64,000 nt of DNA from Antedon mediterranea (taxonomy: Eukaryota; Echinodermata; Crinoidea; Comatulida; Antedonidae). Of this stretch, positions 53,728 through 64,000 are shown in pieces. Location of the stretch: assembly GCF_964355755.1 (NCBI RefSeq), contig NC_092672.1, positions 10,102,501 to 10,166,500 on the forward strand, given 5' to 3'. The position numbers were made by a program, and so were the translations under genes. Each line of letters starts with the position of its first letter. The stretch's first letter is position 1. The notes beneath the pieces were generated by a model. It saw nothing but the letters and a program-made list of their open reading frames with translations. It was not told where the DNA came from and did no database searches.

Positions 53728-54278
53728 GTTATCATTATCATAAAGCAGACGTTGAACATTATCAGAGCATGGAGTAAAGAATAATTATGGATGTCGCCTG
53801 TGGTTTATAGACTTATTCTTGAGAAACGGGCTCTGTTTAAAAAAGCTCGTAGATTAAGCAGTATTTGGCTTGGAATAAATACAACTGTATACGAAATAAA
53901 GTACGCAACGCATCTAAGAAAGCATACAGTGACTCCATTACCAATCTGTTTAGAAAGAAAGATAACCGGAAGTCATTTTGGTCTTTTATAAAAAGCAAGC
54001 GAAATTCATCTCAACTCATACCATAAGACACCCTACTCAAATCGCCAACAAGTTCAACAAGTTGTTTGTGAGTTTTTTACTGGCTCCCCTAATTATGTGA
54101 GCCTCACTTCACCAACTTTGGACATTCCATCTCTTGCCGGTTTTCGTGTTTCACGTTGTCAGGTGGAATCTTTTATCAAAAACTTCGCAGCTAATAAAGC
54201 TTCTGGTCCTGATGGTGTGAGTGTTCGGATGCTTAAACTCGCTTGTCCGGCAATTATTCCGGCTATCACACATTTTTA
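53728..54278 (+). pseudogene. LINE RT N-terminal region, decayed, flanked by satellite
   Basis: Frames with stops give KVRNASKKAYSDSITNLFRK, NRKSFWSFIKSKRN, then FRVSRCQVESFIKNFAANKA and SGPDGVSVRMLKLACP. NKASGPDG.S..MLK is the start of the RT domain in many LINEs. It ends abruptly at a satellite unit (TTAGTAGCGTGGACGCGACT) at 54278, so the satellite cut or inserted into the LINE. Confidence 0.75.
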
Positions 54279-54690
54279 GTAGCGTGGACGCGACTCTATA
54301 GTTCACTATGTCGGTCGGTCTGTCGGTCTGTCTGTCGGTCCAGTATCACTATGCGTTTTATCGCTTTTCTGTACTTTTTGAACTGTTTTGATGTACAGAC
54401 AATTAGTTGCGTGGGTGGACGCGACTCTATAGTTCACTGTCGGTCGGTCGGTCTGTCAGTCTGTCGGTCTGTCTGTCGGTCCAGTATCACTATGCATTTT
54501 ATCGCTTTTCTGTACTTTTTTAACTGTTTTGATGTAGAGACAATTAGTTGCGTGGGTGGACGCGACTCTATAGTTCACTGTCGGTCGGTCTGTCGGTCTG
54601 TCTGTCGGTCCGGTATCACTATGCGTTTTATCGCTTTTCCTGTACTTTTTGAACTGTTTTGATGTACAGACAATTAGTCGCGTGGACGCG
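54276..54690. repeat. Three tandem units of about 125-130 bp with GTCGGTC/TGTC arrays
   Basis: Each unit: GCGTGGACGCGACTCTATAG, TTCACT, a GTCGGTC/TGTC array, then AGTATCACTATGCGTTTTAT or close variant, CGCTTTTCTGTAC, GAACTGTTTTGATGTA and CAGACAATTAGT. The last unit ends with the full hairpin AGTCGCGTGGACGCGACT at about 54677-54694. Confidence 0.85.
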
Positions 54691-54694
54691 ACTT

Positions 54695-55229
54695 ATGGCT
54701 GTTGGCCTTGTTTTAACCAATCGCTGTTTAATATGACAAAATCGAATATCACGTGACGTTTATTAGACGGTTGTAAAACTAAGACTATTTATTTCTTTTT
54801 CTCTTCTTCTTTTATGGAATTCAATAATTGCAATGATCTCCTAGCCGCGCCTGTGTCTTGCATAATAAATTTTTATTTTATTTTATTTTTTTATTTTATT
54901 CAATCGAAACCAACAGCGATAATTACCGCCACTAACAGGTTTGATACAAACAAAGCCAGGACTGTTTAAAGCACCTTGATTGGTCCTGATATTGATCAAG
55001 GGCTTCTCTCGTCCAGTGCCCACCTTGACCAGAGGTCTGAGGCAGATACTAGATGCAGGGGCTGCCATACACACCACGGAGCATTCACAGAGATGTGTAG
55101 CGGTTAAAATAAGTACAGTATGTCAAACACAAAAGAAATCTTAGAGTCGATGGCCTTAGTTTTACAGCCGTCTAATAAACGTCACGTGATATTCGTTTTT
55201 TATCGATAAGTGGCGGTATAATTTACGAA
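54695..55229. other. No gene recognised
   Basis: A TTTTATTTTA run at 54870-54900. TCACGTGACGTTTATTAGACG at about 54753 reappears inverted as CGTCTAATAAACGTCACGTGA near 55170-55190, so the stretch 54750-55190 is probably an inverted-repeat element of about 440 bp. It includes GGTTGTAAAACTAAG mirrored by CTTAGTTTTACAGCC. Confidence 0.6.
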
Positions 55230-55741
55230 ATATTTGACTGCATGACAATTGGTGTGTACTGCATGACGATTGGTGTGTACTGCATGACGATTGGTGTGTA
55301 CTGCATGACCATTGGTGTGTACTGCATGACGATTGGTGTGCACTGCATGATGTTTGGTGTGTACTGCATGATGTTTGGTGTGTACTGCATGATGTTTGGT
55401 GTGTACTGCATGACGATTGGTGTGTACTGCATGATGTTTGGTATGTACTGCATGATGTTTGGTGTGTACTGCATGACCATTGGTGTGTACTGCATGATGT
55501 TTGGTGTGTACTGCATGATCGATGTTTGGTGTGTACTGCATGACGATTGGTGTGTACTGCATGATGTTTGGTGTGTACTGCATGATGTTTGGTGTGTACT
55601 GCATGATGTTTGGTGTGTACTGCATGACGATTGGTGTGTAGGCCTACTGCATGATGTTTGGTGTGTACTGCATGACCATTGGTGTGTACTGCATGACCAT
55701 TGGTGTGTACTGCATGACCATTGGTGTGTACTGCATGATAA
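55230..55741. repeat. Minisatellite, 21-bp unit, about 24 copies
   Basis: Unit TGCATGA, then CGA, TGT or CCA, then TTGGTGTGTAC. Because 21 is a multiple of 3 and the unit lacks stops in several frames of both strands, it creates long overlapping open frames (AVHTKHH-type and CMTIGVY-type repeats). No start context, splice site or conserved flank supports translation. Two units carry small insertions (near 55520 and 55640). Confidence 0.95.
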
Positions 55742-55749
55742 ATGTGAAC

Positions 55750-56690
55750 TGAAGGCAGAGGAGGCGTTCCATATGCCACAAGGGTCTGTTTTGGGTCCGT
55801 TGCTTTTTGTCATGTATGCTAATATGACCTTCATCTATACATTACATCTAGTATTATACAATACGCTGATGATGTGTTCATTTTTCGCAATGTTAGCACT
55901 AGGGATTCAGATCCAAATATTCAAAAAGATTTAACGTCTATTGATTCTTGGGCAAACAAAAAAATTGCCTCAAACTGAATCCCAATAAATGAAAATCTAT
56001 GCGACTTATTTGGAGAAGAGGATATCCCAAACCTATATAGGCTGATACACTTTTAGATTGTAATGATTCATTAAACATTTTAGGCTGCTCAATACAAAGT
56101 AACTTGTCATAGGACAATCAAGTTCAGGATGCAGTACGGTATCAATTTGTAACCGTCTTATTGGTCTTATACGGTTAATCACATCTAATGCCCCTTAGTA
56201 GTGAAGCTTTCCATCTTTATAAGACACTTGTGCTGCCATGCTTATATTATTGTTCCCCAGTGTAGTGGGTGTACCGTAAAAAAACATATAAATATTCTAG
56301 AATCCGTTCAGAGGAGAGCTACCTGCATGATCTTAAAGAAAGGTTATTTAGATCAACATTATATAAATAGAAGAAAGGAGTTAGGTCTAATTTAGTAGAG
56401 AATAGGCGTGATTTCTTAAACATGACATTCATTGCCAATATAATAATTTCTCCACGATCTGATTTTATGAGTGAATATGTTGATTCTTTTTTAGTTAATA
56501 ACCGACACCTAGATATACTCACCTTTCATCATGGTAGAGCTCGTACTGATGCTTTTAAATACTCAGGGAACGGTTTGCTAAAATGTTTTCAGAACTTGGT
56601 GCTACGATCAGAAACAATCTTATTGAAGAGTCGTTTTTTAAGTTTAAACACAGTTTAAAGCAACATTTTATAGATTTTTAACTTTTCATA
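55750..56690 (+). pseudogene. Decayed LINE RT C-terminal half
   Basis: MPQGSVLGPLLFVMYAN just after the minisatellite, then in other frames YADDVFIFRNV (catalytic YADD), SWANKKNCLKLNPNK, LNILGCSIQSNL, ESVQRRATCMILKKGY, and finally RSDFMSEYVDSFLVNNRHLD with HHGRARTDAFKYS. Numerous frameshifts and stops. No upstream RT part, so the 21-bp array marks its 5' truncation point. Confidence 0.8.
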
Positions 56691-56734
56691 TTTTTATTAA
56701 CATGATTTTTTTTAGATTGTACATACTCTGAATT

Positions 56735-56890
56735 TTTAACTTTTTAACTTTTATACAATCAGAAATTTCAACTTTTATACAATCAGAATTTTTAACTTTT
56801 ATACAATCAGAATTTTTAACTTTTAGGCCTATACAATCAGAATTTTTAACTTTTATACAATCAGAATTTTTAACTTTTACACAATCAGAT
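56735..56890. repeat. Short tandem repeat, about 24-bp unit
   Basis: Six to seven units of TTTTTAACTTTTATACAATC plus AGAA, one with an inserted GGCCTA. The open frame across it (SDCIKVKN repeats on the minus strand) is a by-product of the 24-bp period. Confidence 0.9.
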
Positions 56891-59800
56891 TGTTCAGATA
56901 GCAATTGCATTTTTATAACACTTTTGTTAACACTTTATTATAGCATATTTTTCTATGTATTTTTCTAAATTTGTTAATGTCGGTTTTATTGTATCGTCCA
57001 AGTTGACAGGGGCTGGTCAAGCACATCACAAGATGACAGTTTTATTACTTTTGCTTTTCCGCTACTCCCCTGTTATACTTATATGTTTGTTTGTTTCTGC
57101 TATGTAGAAAGATTGAAAATAAAATAAAACGGGCCCATTCGTGTCTTTATATGTACTATAGTCCTGCTGTACGTACATAAATCGTTTTTTTAGACTGAAA
57201 TTACTATGTATTCGAGAACCATTACATGTTAAAATGTTAAAAACTGTAAAAACAATTATTATAGAGAAAATAAAATGTCCAACATGTGGAAATTTTGCTC
57301 AGAAGCGACATTGGAATATATGTTGTCCGAAATAGAGAAATTCAGATTTGTCCATAATTAACGATGAGTGGACAGACCAAAAAAAAGCTGTTGAATATGA
57401 GATGTATCCAAAATGTGGAAATCTTGTCCAGAATAGCGACAGTTATAAAAATGTTTATAATAGGAAAATTACTTTACGAAATGTGGACATTGTATCGTCC
57501 AAAACAGAAACACAGTCAAACGTACAATTTATATTTTGAATTCATTTACAATGAGAGTGTATGTCGAGAGTGAGGATGTACGGTACTATATTAAATTCCA
57601 ATTATTCACACAAATATATCTAATATAGTTTCTCTATTTTGAACACAACATCACCAGTCACTATCGTCTATATACCAAATTTCCACGTTTTGACAAACCA
57701 CTATTTCTCTGTATACTATTAGTCAGCTCTTTTTGGACACAACACTGTCAATATTCTGAACACAATGTCCACATTTTAGGCAAATCAGCATTTATCTATA
57801 TTTTAGTAGACAAAGATAAAACAAATCAACTGGACGAAATTTTTTACTGAATGTCCACTTTTTTAAACACATCAGTATTTGTCTTAAATACAGTTACTCA
57901 ATTTTGCACATGAAATAGCGCCACCAATAATTTATATTCTGGGAAATAAAGAATTTCCTCATTTTGGATAAACAATTTTCTATTTTGGACATAACTCACC
58001 ATTTTCTCCCTCTCTATACATTCCAGTAAACATGTGCTTAAACTCAGGGTTCTAACTGGTTGTTGATTTAATGGGAACAAGCTGGATTTATTTTACTAAA
58101 AATTAACACCAGTTATCACGGTAAACAAGTAACTTAACACCAGTTACCAGTTAATTCCAACTGGTTTAAACTGGAATGTTTAACTGATTTCAACTTGAAT
58201 TTTCTTCTGGGATACTCAATTTCGGATCGACCAATTATGTCCAAAATCATTGTATATTGTATATAATTGTGTACGCCGTACATGCAGAATCGTCGATGTT
58301 TCATCCTAATAAATAAATAAACACAGACAATACGAATATTATACGTCACACATGCAGTAAGGTCTTAGCGAATCATCTGCATGCGGGTATCGCTAATACT
58401 ATTTTTGCGAAACCCGTCACGTTCTATATTGAAAGACTATTGTTGAATAAGAAGTATATTGTTAACCGAATGAAAATAACGTATATTTCATTGGCGAATG
58501 ATGCACGCTCATTTCCAAACTAACAGGATCGAGTCAGAGGCATTGGAACGTTGGCTAGTGATTATCCTGTGACTCATTGAAGGACCTTACGCGATCGCAT
58601 TAGTGACGGCGTGTATTTCACGTCGCTTTTTTTTTCTATAGTTGATTGTTTTTGCGACGACTCAAGATAAGACGCGAAATATGGAGATCATTATTCGTAA
58701 TTAACTAGAATATTGTCAAATGACATGCATGTTTGCATGGTTAATAAGTAATACGAATCTATTACCTGGATGTTGTGACTGCGTGGTTGAGAAAATACTT
58801 TATATACGTACGACTGAGTGACTAATTCGCAGACCTGGAAACAAATCATTAGGCCTCTCGATCGTCTAGGCGCCATCTGTTCTTTTACACAGATGATGTG
58901 CTCAAGTTAGCAAGAATGAGTATTTTATTCTTTCTGTTTGTGTTTTATATTACTGGACTCGATATACTTCAGCCTACTTTCAGTTTGGAATTCTACCCGA
59001 AAAGTAAGTGAGATTCTTCTTATTACTAGTATTAATATTAAGTGTCACGTGACACAGTGTATTATATTTCACACTAATGCTCGACTTTGTATATTTAACA
59101 GAGAATTGTCAATACACTAGTGGGTATGATAACATTATTAATCATTAATAATTCTTAGTATGCCAATTACTAATGTGCTTTTAACACGCAATGATAAAAA
59201 AGTCGAATGGTATAAAATTTAAGAATATATCATTGCATGTAGTGTTCGGATGTACGTGCGCGTGTACGTGTGTAAGTGTGTTTTTTTTTCTTTTTGCGCC
59301 GCGTAAAAGAACATCAGAAAATTGCTGTAGCAAGCACACGTGTAACGGGAAACGAACATGTTGAAATATGTTTGGATATAAGATGACATTACAACCTTTT
59401 TCAGCGCAGTGGAAGAGTGATCGTGCAACGCAAGAAGTGAATTAACCAATCACAAGCGACATTTCAGATTGTCATCAATTACTTGCGTTGCGTTCAAGCG
59501 AGATCCATTAAACATCACTTGCAAGAATGAAAAAGCTTAAATGTTTTTAAATTGTATTCTCCATTTTATATTCCGGCAAAAATCAAATAAAAAAACAAAC
59601 ATATGGGGCACAAATGCTCCATGACACTTAGTGTTCTCTTTTTGTGTACAATCGATAATTGAATAATTATCTATTATGCCTATATTTTAATAAGATCGTT
59701 ACACAAACTGGTTCTTCTAAAGGATACTAATCCACAATAAATAGCGGCATTAAAATGTAATACTATTTCGTTGAACAGAAAGTCTGTAGCAGTTATAATT

Positions 59801-62404
59801 TTGAATAATATTCCTTCGTCATTAACACCAACAGGACAGATTGAGTGCGTGTTTATGTATTAATATTCATAATTAATGTCCTTGACTACCAATAACACAC
59901 GCAATATAATTGGGTCAATATTGACAAAATATTTCTACAACAAATTACAAAATAAAATGAGTCATATGTCGTGATACAGTAGTTGCAATAATAATGTACA
60001 CTTTATATTGTTGTATTCAACCTTCGCATGATTAGAAATAGAGATACTAACATCAGTTTCTTTTACTGTAAAACAAGCGTAAAATAATTGCGACGACTCA
60101 GGTGATCATTGACCACACGTTTTGTGAATTCAATCACAGAATTATGACGAGAATGTTGTTTGCATAAGTAAGACATACTAACGTCATTACCATTTAATGT
60201 AGAGTTGATTATCATGTATTGCCATCCGCACAGCCAGTCAAATATTAATTTCTACACAAATTGATTGATCACGGGTTCTCAACACGAGCTTTCGGTCATT
60301 TGGTAATTATTATTAATATAAAGTGATTAAAATTATGATGACAATAAATGCTGAAAAAATCGCAACAAAAATATTAAATGTCTTATAACATACTAAATGT
60401 TGTCATTTATTTCTTGAAGGCTTCTCACTTTTACTATTTAATGTATAAATTAAACCTTCATCAACGTAGGCCTAATCTTAAACTTACATAGGCTCTGTAA
60501 GATAATTCAGCTGACAATCGGTACGCGCTTAAGTAGGTCTAGGCCTAATGTGATCAAAATCAACTAATTGTCTATCTGCATGTAAAGCCACATTTCCGGA
60601 ATAGTTTAATTTACAACAATATTAAGGTTATGAAATCACTTATGTAGCATTCGTAATTGTCGAATAAAAAAACAAATTCTTCGAGTTCTTGTCGTTTGGC
60701 TATGCATATACTTTGTAATCAGGTCTTGTTTTTCTGTTGCGGAAAGATGGAGACACTAACCAATGTTGTCATACTTTCTGAAATGATTTAACCTAGTGGG
60801 CGTTAACTAATTTAGTGAAAAAATGTGTTCCTACGTACTAATGAGGTGGTCGGCTACCGTAATGCATGTGTTCAATTCTTATCAGGATTGTTTCTACGAC
60901 CAAAAAACAAAACATCTCAACACTATAAGACTTTTTCAAGACTGTTAGTGTGGATTATGTGTTTTTCTTCTGTGAAACGGATGTATCCCTGGAGGGCACA
61001 GTGTCTGTCTGAAAGCCTAGGCAAATTTCAGGAAACATTGACGAGTATTTATGATAATAATGTATACATTTTAATTTTATTGAAACCTAATAGATGTCAT
61101 CGTGTAGACGAAGAAGAGTTTGTTTAATGTTTGCTAGGGGAGTACACACTCTTATTTTATACATCAGTACATTTAATGAGATAAACCATTTTATTTGACA
61201 TAGCCTCCTAAGTTTTCGTAATAGCAATTCTAATTCTGCCACACATGATCAGTGATCATGTTAAATTGGGTAAGTGCTCAGCTGTCATGATTGTTGCTGC
61301 CGCATCAAAGTTGATTGTCTTTTAGTAGGCCTAAACATGTAATGTACATTATGTACATAATGTACATGCCTAGGGTCACAATCCAGTTAAACACACCGTA
61401 GTAAGAAGAATTAGATGTGTTTGGTGTATTCAAGAAAAATATAGTGCATCCAACCATCCTGATCCAACATACATTGTGCGGTACGGTTCTTTAATAGTAA
61501 GATTTACAGTATTTCGACTACTTTTAGAGCATTACATAAATAATACATAGTACATTTTCTACCAATAGAATTATTTCCAAAATATAAGCATGTCAACACT
61601 ATATAGGCCTATGTGTGATTCTCGAGAAATACACACAGGCCGAATCCACTTGTAACCGTATCATATTAATCATCCGTCTGTCATATACATTATTAAATAA
61701 AGTCTGGAACACAATTAATAATTAAATTCATAATAATAAAATATGAATAATCTAGTCGACTATCAAGATTATTATTATTAGTAATAACCAAATTAATAAC
61801 CAAATTAATTCAATGTTCTATGCATTATGTTAATTCCCTTTTAATTAAATTTTAATAAATTACTTATTGGAAAACAATATTGTGATGGTGAGATTTTGTT
61901 GCAGCAGCAGATTGACTGAAAATCCATTAAAGACTCATAACACAAACAAAAATGTAACAGGTCCTTATGCCGTAGCAACAAAGACACTGTTGACGTCACA
62001 AAAGATGATGTGCTTTAGATAAATATTTTTTTTGTGAAAGCGATATAGGCAAACATAATTCAAGTAATGTATACTTGTTCAATGTCTTAATACAAATAAA
62101 ATAATCGTTATACCTTTCTATTTAAATAATGGCATTACCTTTTTTTGGATTCTGATTAAATATTTAACAGTTTTGCTGAAACCGAAGGGAATTATAAATG
62201 AGAAATTAAAACAAGGAAAAATAGATAACAAAAGAACATTTGCAAGAGACTTCCTTTATTGTTTCCATTCCTATTTCTTTCTTTTGGGTCCATTCGTTCT
62301 TTGTCTTAAATAAGAAGTAACCAATCTCATTCTATTGTAGAGACATGCTAACAAAAAACATGTTCATACACCCTAAACTCTAACAAGTGTACAGTCTATA
62401 AATT
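56891..62404. other. AT-rich stretch, no gene recognised
   Basis: 57230-57860 contains repeated AAAATGT.CA...TGTGGAAAT motifs, and later their reverse complement (ATTTCCACGTTTTGACA), suggesting an old inverted-repeat element. 59405-59510 holds a divergent family-1 palindrome (GTGCAACGCAAGAAGTGAAT mirrored by AATTACTTGCGTTGCGTTC). A short palindrome, ATGTACATTATGTACATAAT, lies near 61340. No exon with convincing protein similarity was found. Confidence 0.4.
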
Positions 62405-62545
62405 GTTCTGCCTTGTTTTACTTTATCATTTTTGATTTAGCTTTTTGCTTATTTTATTGTTTGTATCTTCATTGCGATCCAGCCACTGATACCCACAGCA
62501 TTACCATTTTTTCAGTAATTTGTCTTTGGATTTATAATTAATAGC
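62405..62545 (+). repeat. Fragment of the Penelope-like terminal repeat
   Basis: GATTTAGCTTTTTGCTTATT, then TTCATTGCGATCCAGCCACTG, ATACCCACAGCATTACC and TCAGTAATTTGTCTTTGGAT match the downstream half of the repeats at 30740-30955 and 31028-31232. The hammerhead-like part is not included. Confidence 0.8.
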
Positions 62546-62890
62546 TAATATATAAATAAAAAGATATCATAATATTGAAAATTACCAGGAAGCCTCTGGT
62601 CTAAGCATATCAAGCAGAAGTTTGAAGCTTTTCTCATTTTCACAAACTCATCTCTATCAGTTACAACATTTCATTTTCAATATATTTCTTGGTGGTTTAG
62701 AATGTCATCTATACCTATGAATTAAAATGATAATATAATATATAATAATAAACACAAAAGCATAACATAAATAATTGAACTAATTGCTCCAAGTTGACAG
62801 GCCTTTTAATATGCCTCCTAATCTTTGTAACATTGCTGATGTAAGTAAATTATTCATTAGTTTGCTTATATCGATAGATTAGATTATCTA

Positions 62891-63390
62891 TATAAGCAAA
62901 GAACTTATAACACAAGAATCTCCTGTTCTTCAATTTGCATTCAAAACACAGTATCGGAAGTACAGGGTTAAAAGGTCAAACTGGGCGACGCCATTTCACA
63001 CAGCATGAGCAGCGCCCCCTCCAAACTAGGTAGTCAATTACTCTACCCCACCTAGAGTATTAGCAGAACCCCTCTATGATTTTGACTTTCTAATTTGATG
63101 CGGGCGCCCTACTCCTCCGTCAATTACTCTATCCCCCCAAGAGCATTAGCAGATCCCCTCTATGATTTTGACTTTCTAATTTGATGCGGGCGCCCTACTC
63201 CTCAGTCAATTACTCTATCCCCCTAGAGCATTAGCAGATCCCCTCTATGATTTTGACTTTCTAATTTGATGCGGGCGCCCTACTCCATGGTTCACAATGG
63301 CGCCACCCTATTCTATCCCACAATGCCTTTCGAAATTGTTACCCGCTTCGGACGAACAGGAGATTCTTGCGTTATAAGTTCTTTGATATA
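62891..63390. mobile_element. TIR element with three internal tandem repeats
   Basis: The left end AAAGAACTTATAACACAAGA, followed by ATCTCCTGTTC, is mirrored by GAACAGGAGATTCTTGCG then TTATAAGTTCTTT at 63352-63385. Inside, three units of about 82 bp (about 63030-63290) each carry TCAATTACTCTA, CCCTCTATGATTTTGACTTT and GATGCGGGCGCCCTACTCC. Non-coding, locally GC-richer than its surroundings. Confidence 0.8.
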
Positions 63391-64000
63391 AGTCGATTTC
63401 TTACTTTCCTTTGTTTCGTTTAGCTTCCGTATTCATACGGCAACTATATATTAAAAACATAATAAATCTTACAAATAATTGTAAGGAAATTTAATACGGT
63501 AGACCAATCAATAAACAACCTAAGCATACAATCATAATGAACTTGATACAATCTATATCGTGTTTCAGATAATCAGCGAAAGTTCCATTAAAAATAAATC
63601 AATTTTTAATAGATTTTCTCCAGTGGGATTTGAACCTTATTTTGATCATACACAAGAGCAACCGTTTTTTTTAATTGTAAATCTAGAAAATTTCTATTAT
63701 TGCACAAATCATGCAGAAATTAATGGTATGCCTAATGGGTAATGTCACATGTGACGCTGTATTTAATACATAAATAAAATAATTTTATAATCCAGAATTC
63801 ACATGGTATAAAGGTGAGATTTTATATGCATTGTTTGCTATCTCAGTAGGGTTGTTGCATCTCACTAATATTGATAATATATTATGATTTAGATTATCTT
63901 TGATAGCCGTATAGTATAGTGATTCTTTTTGAAATAATGAACATGACGCAATGATGTCACAAGCACCTGTCTTGAACATTTTATAACCTTAGACCTTACC
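63391..64000. other. No gene recognised at the window end
   Basis: A plus-strand frame of about 60 codons (63560-63742) resembles nothing I know. No splice-supported exon or repeat is evident. Confidence 0.4.

Noticed and set aside
52571-54662. DRQTDRPTD-type frames as proteins
   Set aside because: Translation artefact of GTCGGTC/TGTC tetranucleotide arrays.
55162-55934. Long overlapping frames on both strands (AVHTKHH and CMTIGVY repeats) as a repetitive protein
   Set aside because: They come from a 21-bp minisatellite with no stops in several frames; no start, splice or flank evidence supports translation.
56686-56910. SDCIKVKN repeat frame as a gene
   Set aside because: By-product of a 24-bp tandem repeat.
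1-64000. CRISPR array or prokaryotic-type operon
   Set aside because: Tandem repeats here have no unique spacers, and gene structure is clearly eukaryotic with spliced exons.

Overview
This is AT-rich, intron-rich, transposon-dense animal DNA. The abundant GGCCTA-type motifs, CR1-like and other LINEs, a Penelope-like element, tRNA-derived SINEs and many short inverted-repeat elements suggest a marine invertebrate deuterostome, probably an echinoderm. The organism is an inference; nothing in the window fixes the species. Exons were found by reading splice sites and codon phase by eye, because most are too short to stand out as open reading frames.

The main genes are all on the minus strand. 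(1) A complete CARD-containing caspase has eight coding exons between 24889 and 10388, plus a 5' UTR exon near 29194-29330. All junctions are in phase and give a 453-residue protein: CARD, p20 with catalytic His256 and Cys299 (QACRG), a DETD linker site, and p10. (2) A second gene at 41363-40594 is a paralogue of only the first two coding exons. It stays open and stops right where the caspase intron should start, giving a 134-residue CARD-only protein. (3) Between them, 39252-32628, lies a seven-exon gene for a 316-residue protein of unrecognised family that resembles RPA-type OB folds. Its putative start exon is a frame-shifted relic of the caspase CARD exon.

The locus arose by tandem segmental duplication. 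About 24.06-33.95 kb (CARD exons, 5' UTR and promoter, last two OB-gene exons, an intronic minisatellite) matches 40.56-50.13 kb. Comparing the copies exposes later insertions. Copy A has a TIR composite at about 25.58-28.55 kb and a Penelope/SINE block at 30.6-32.4 kb. Copy B has a 5'-truncated CR1-like LINE at 42.5-44.0 kb and a pair of LINE fragments at 44.3-45.7 kb. In copy B the OB gene survives only as its last two exons.

By region: 0-10 kb has no recognised gene but several small palindromic elements. 10.4-29.3 kb is the caspase gene, whose introns hold a nested pair of one DNA-transposon family (12.6-14.7 kb), a third full copy (22.75-23.82 kb), an inverted copy of CARD exon 2 flanked by 9-bp direct repeats (21.9-22.2 kb), and degenerate copies of the end of exon 6 (17.4-17.95 kb). 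29.3-50.1 kb holds the OB gene, the CARD-only gene and copy-specific insertions. 50.3-57 kb is LINE debris (PHD/SGNH ORF1 and RT fragments) mixed with satellites. 57-64 kb has no recognised gene, only a Penelope-type repeat and a TIR element with internal tandem repeats.

Functionally, the window suggests an apoptotic or inflammatory initiator caspase beside a CARD-only derivative that inherited its promoter and 5' UTR. This parallels the independently evolved CARD-only proteins next to human CASP1. The regulatory role is inference.
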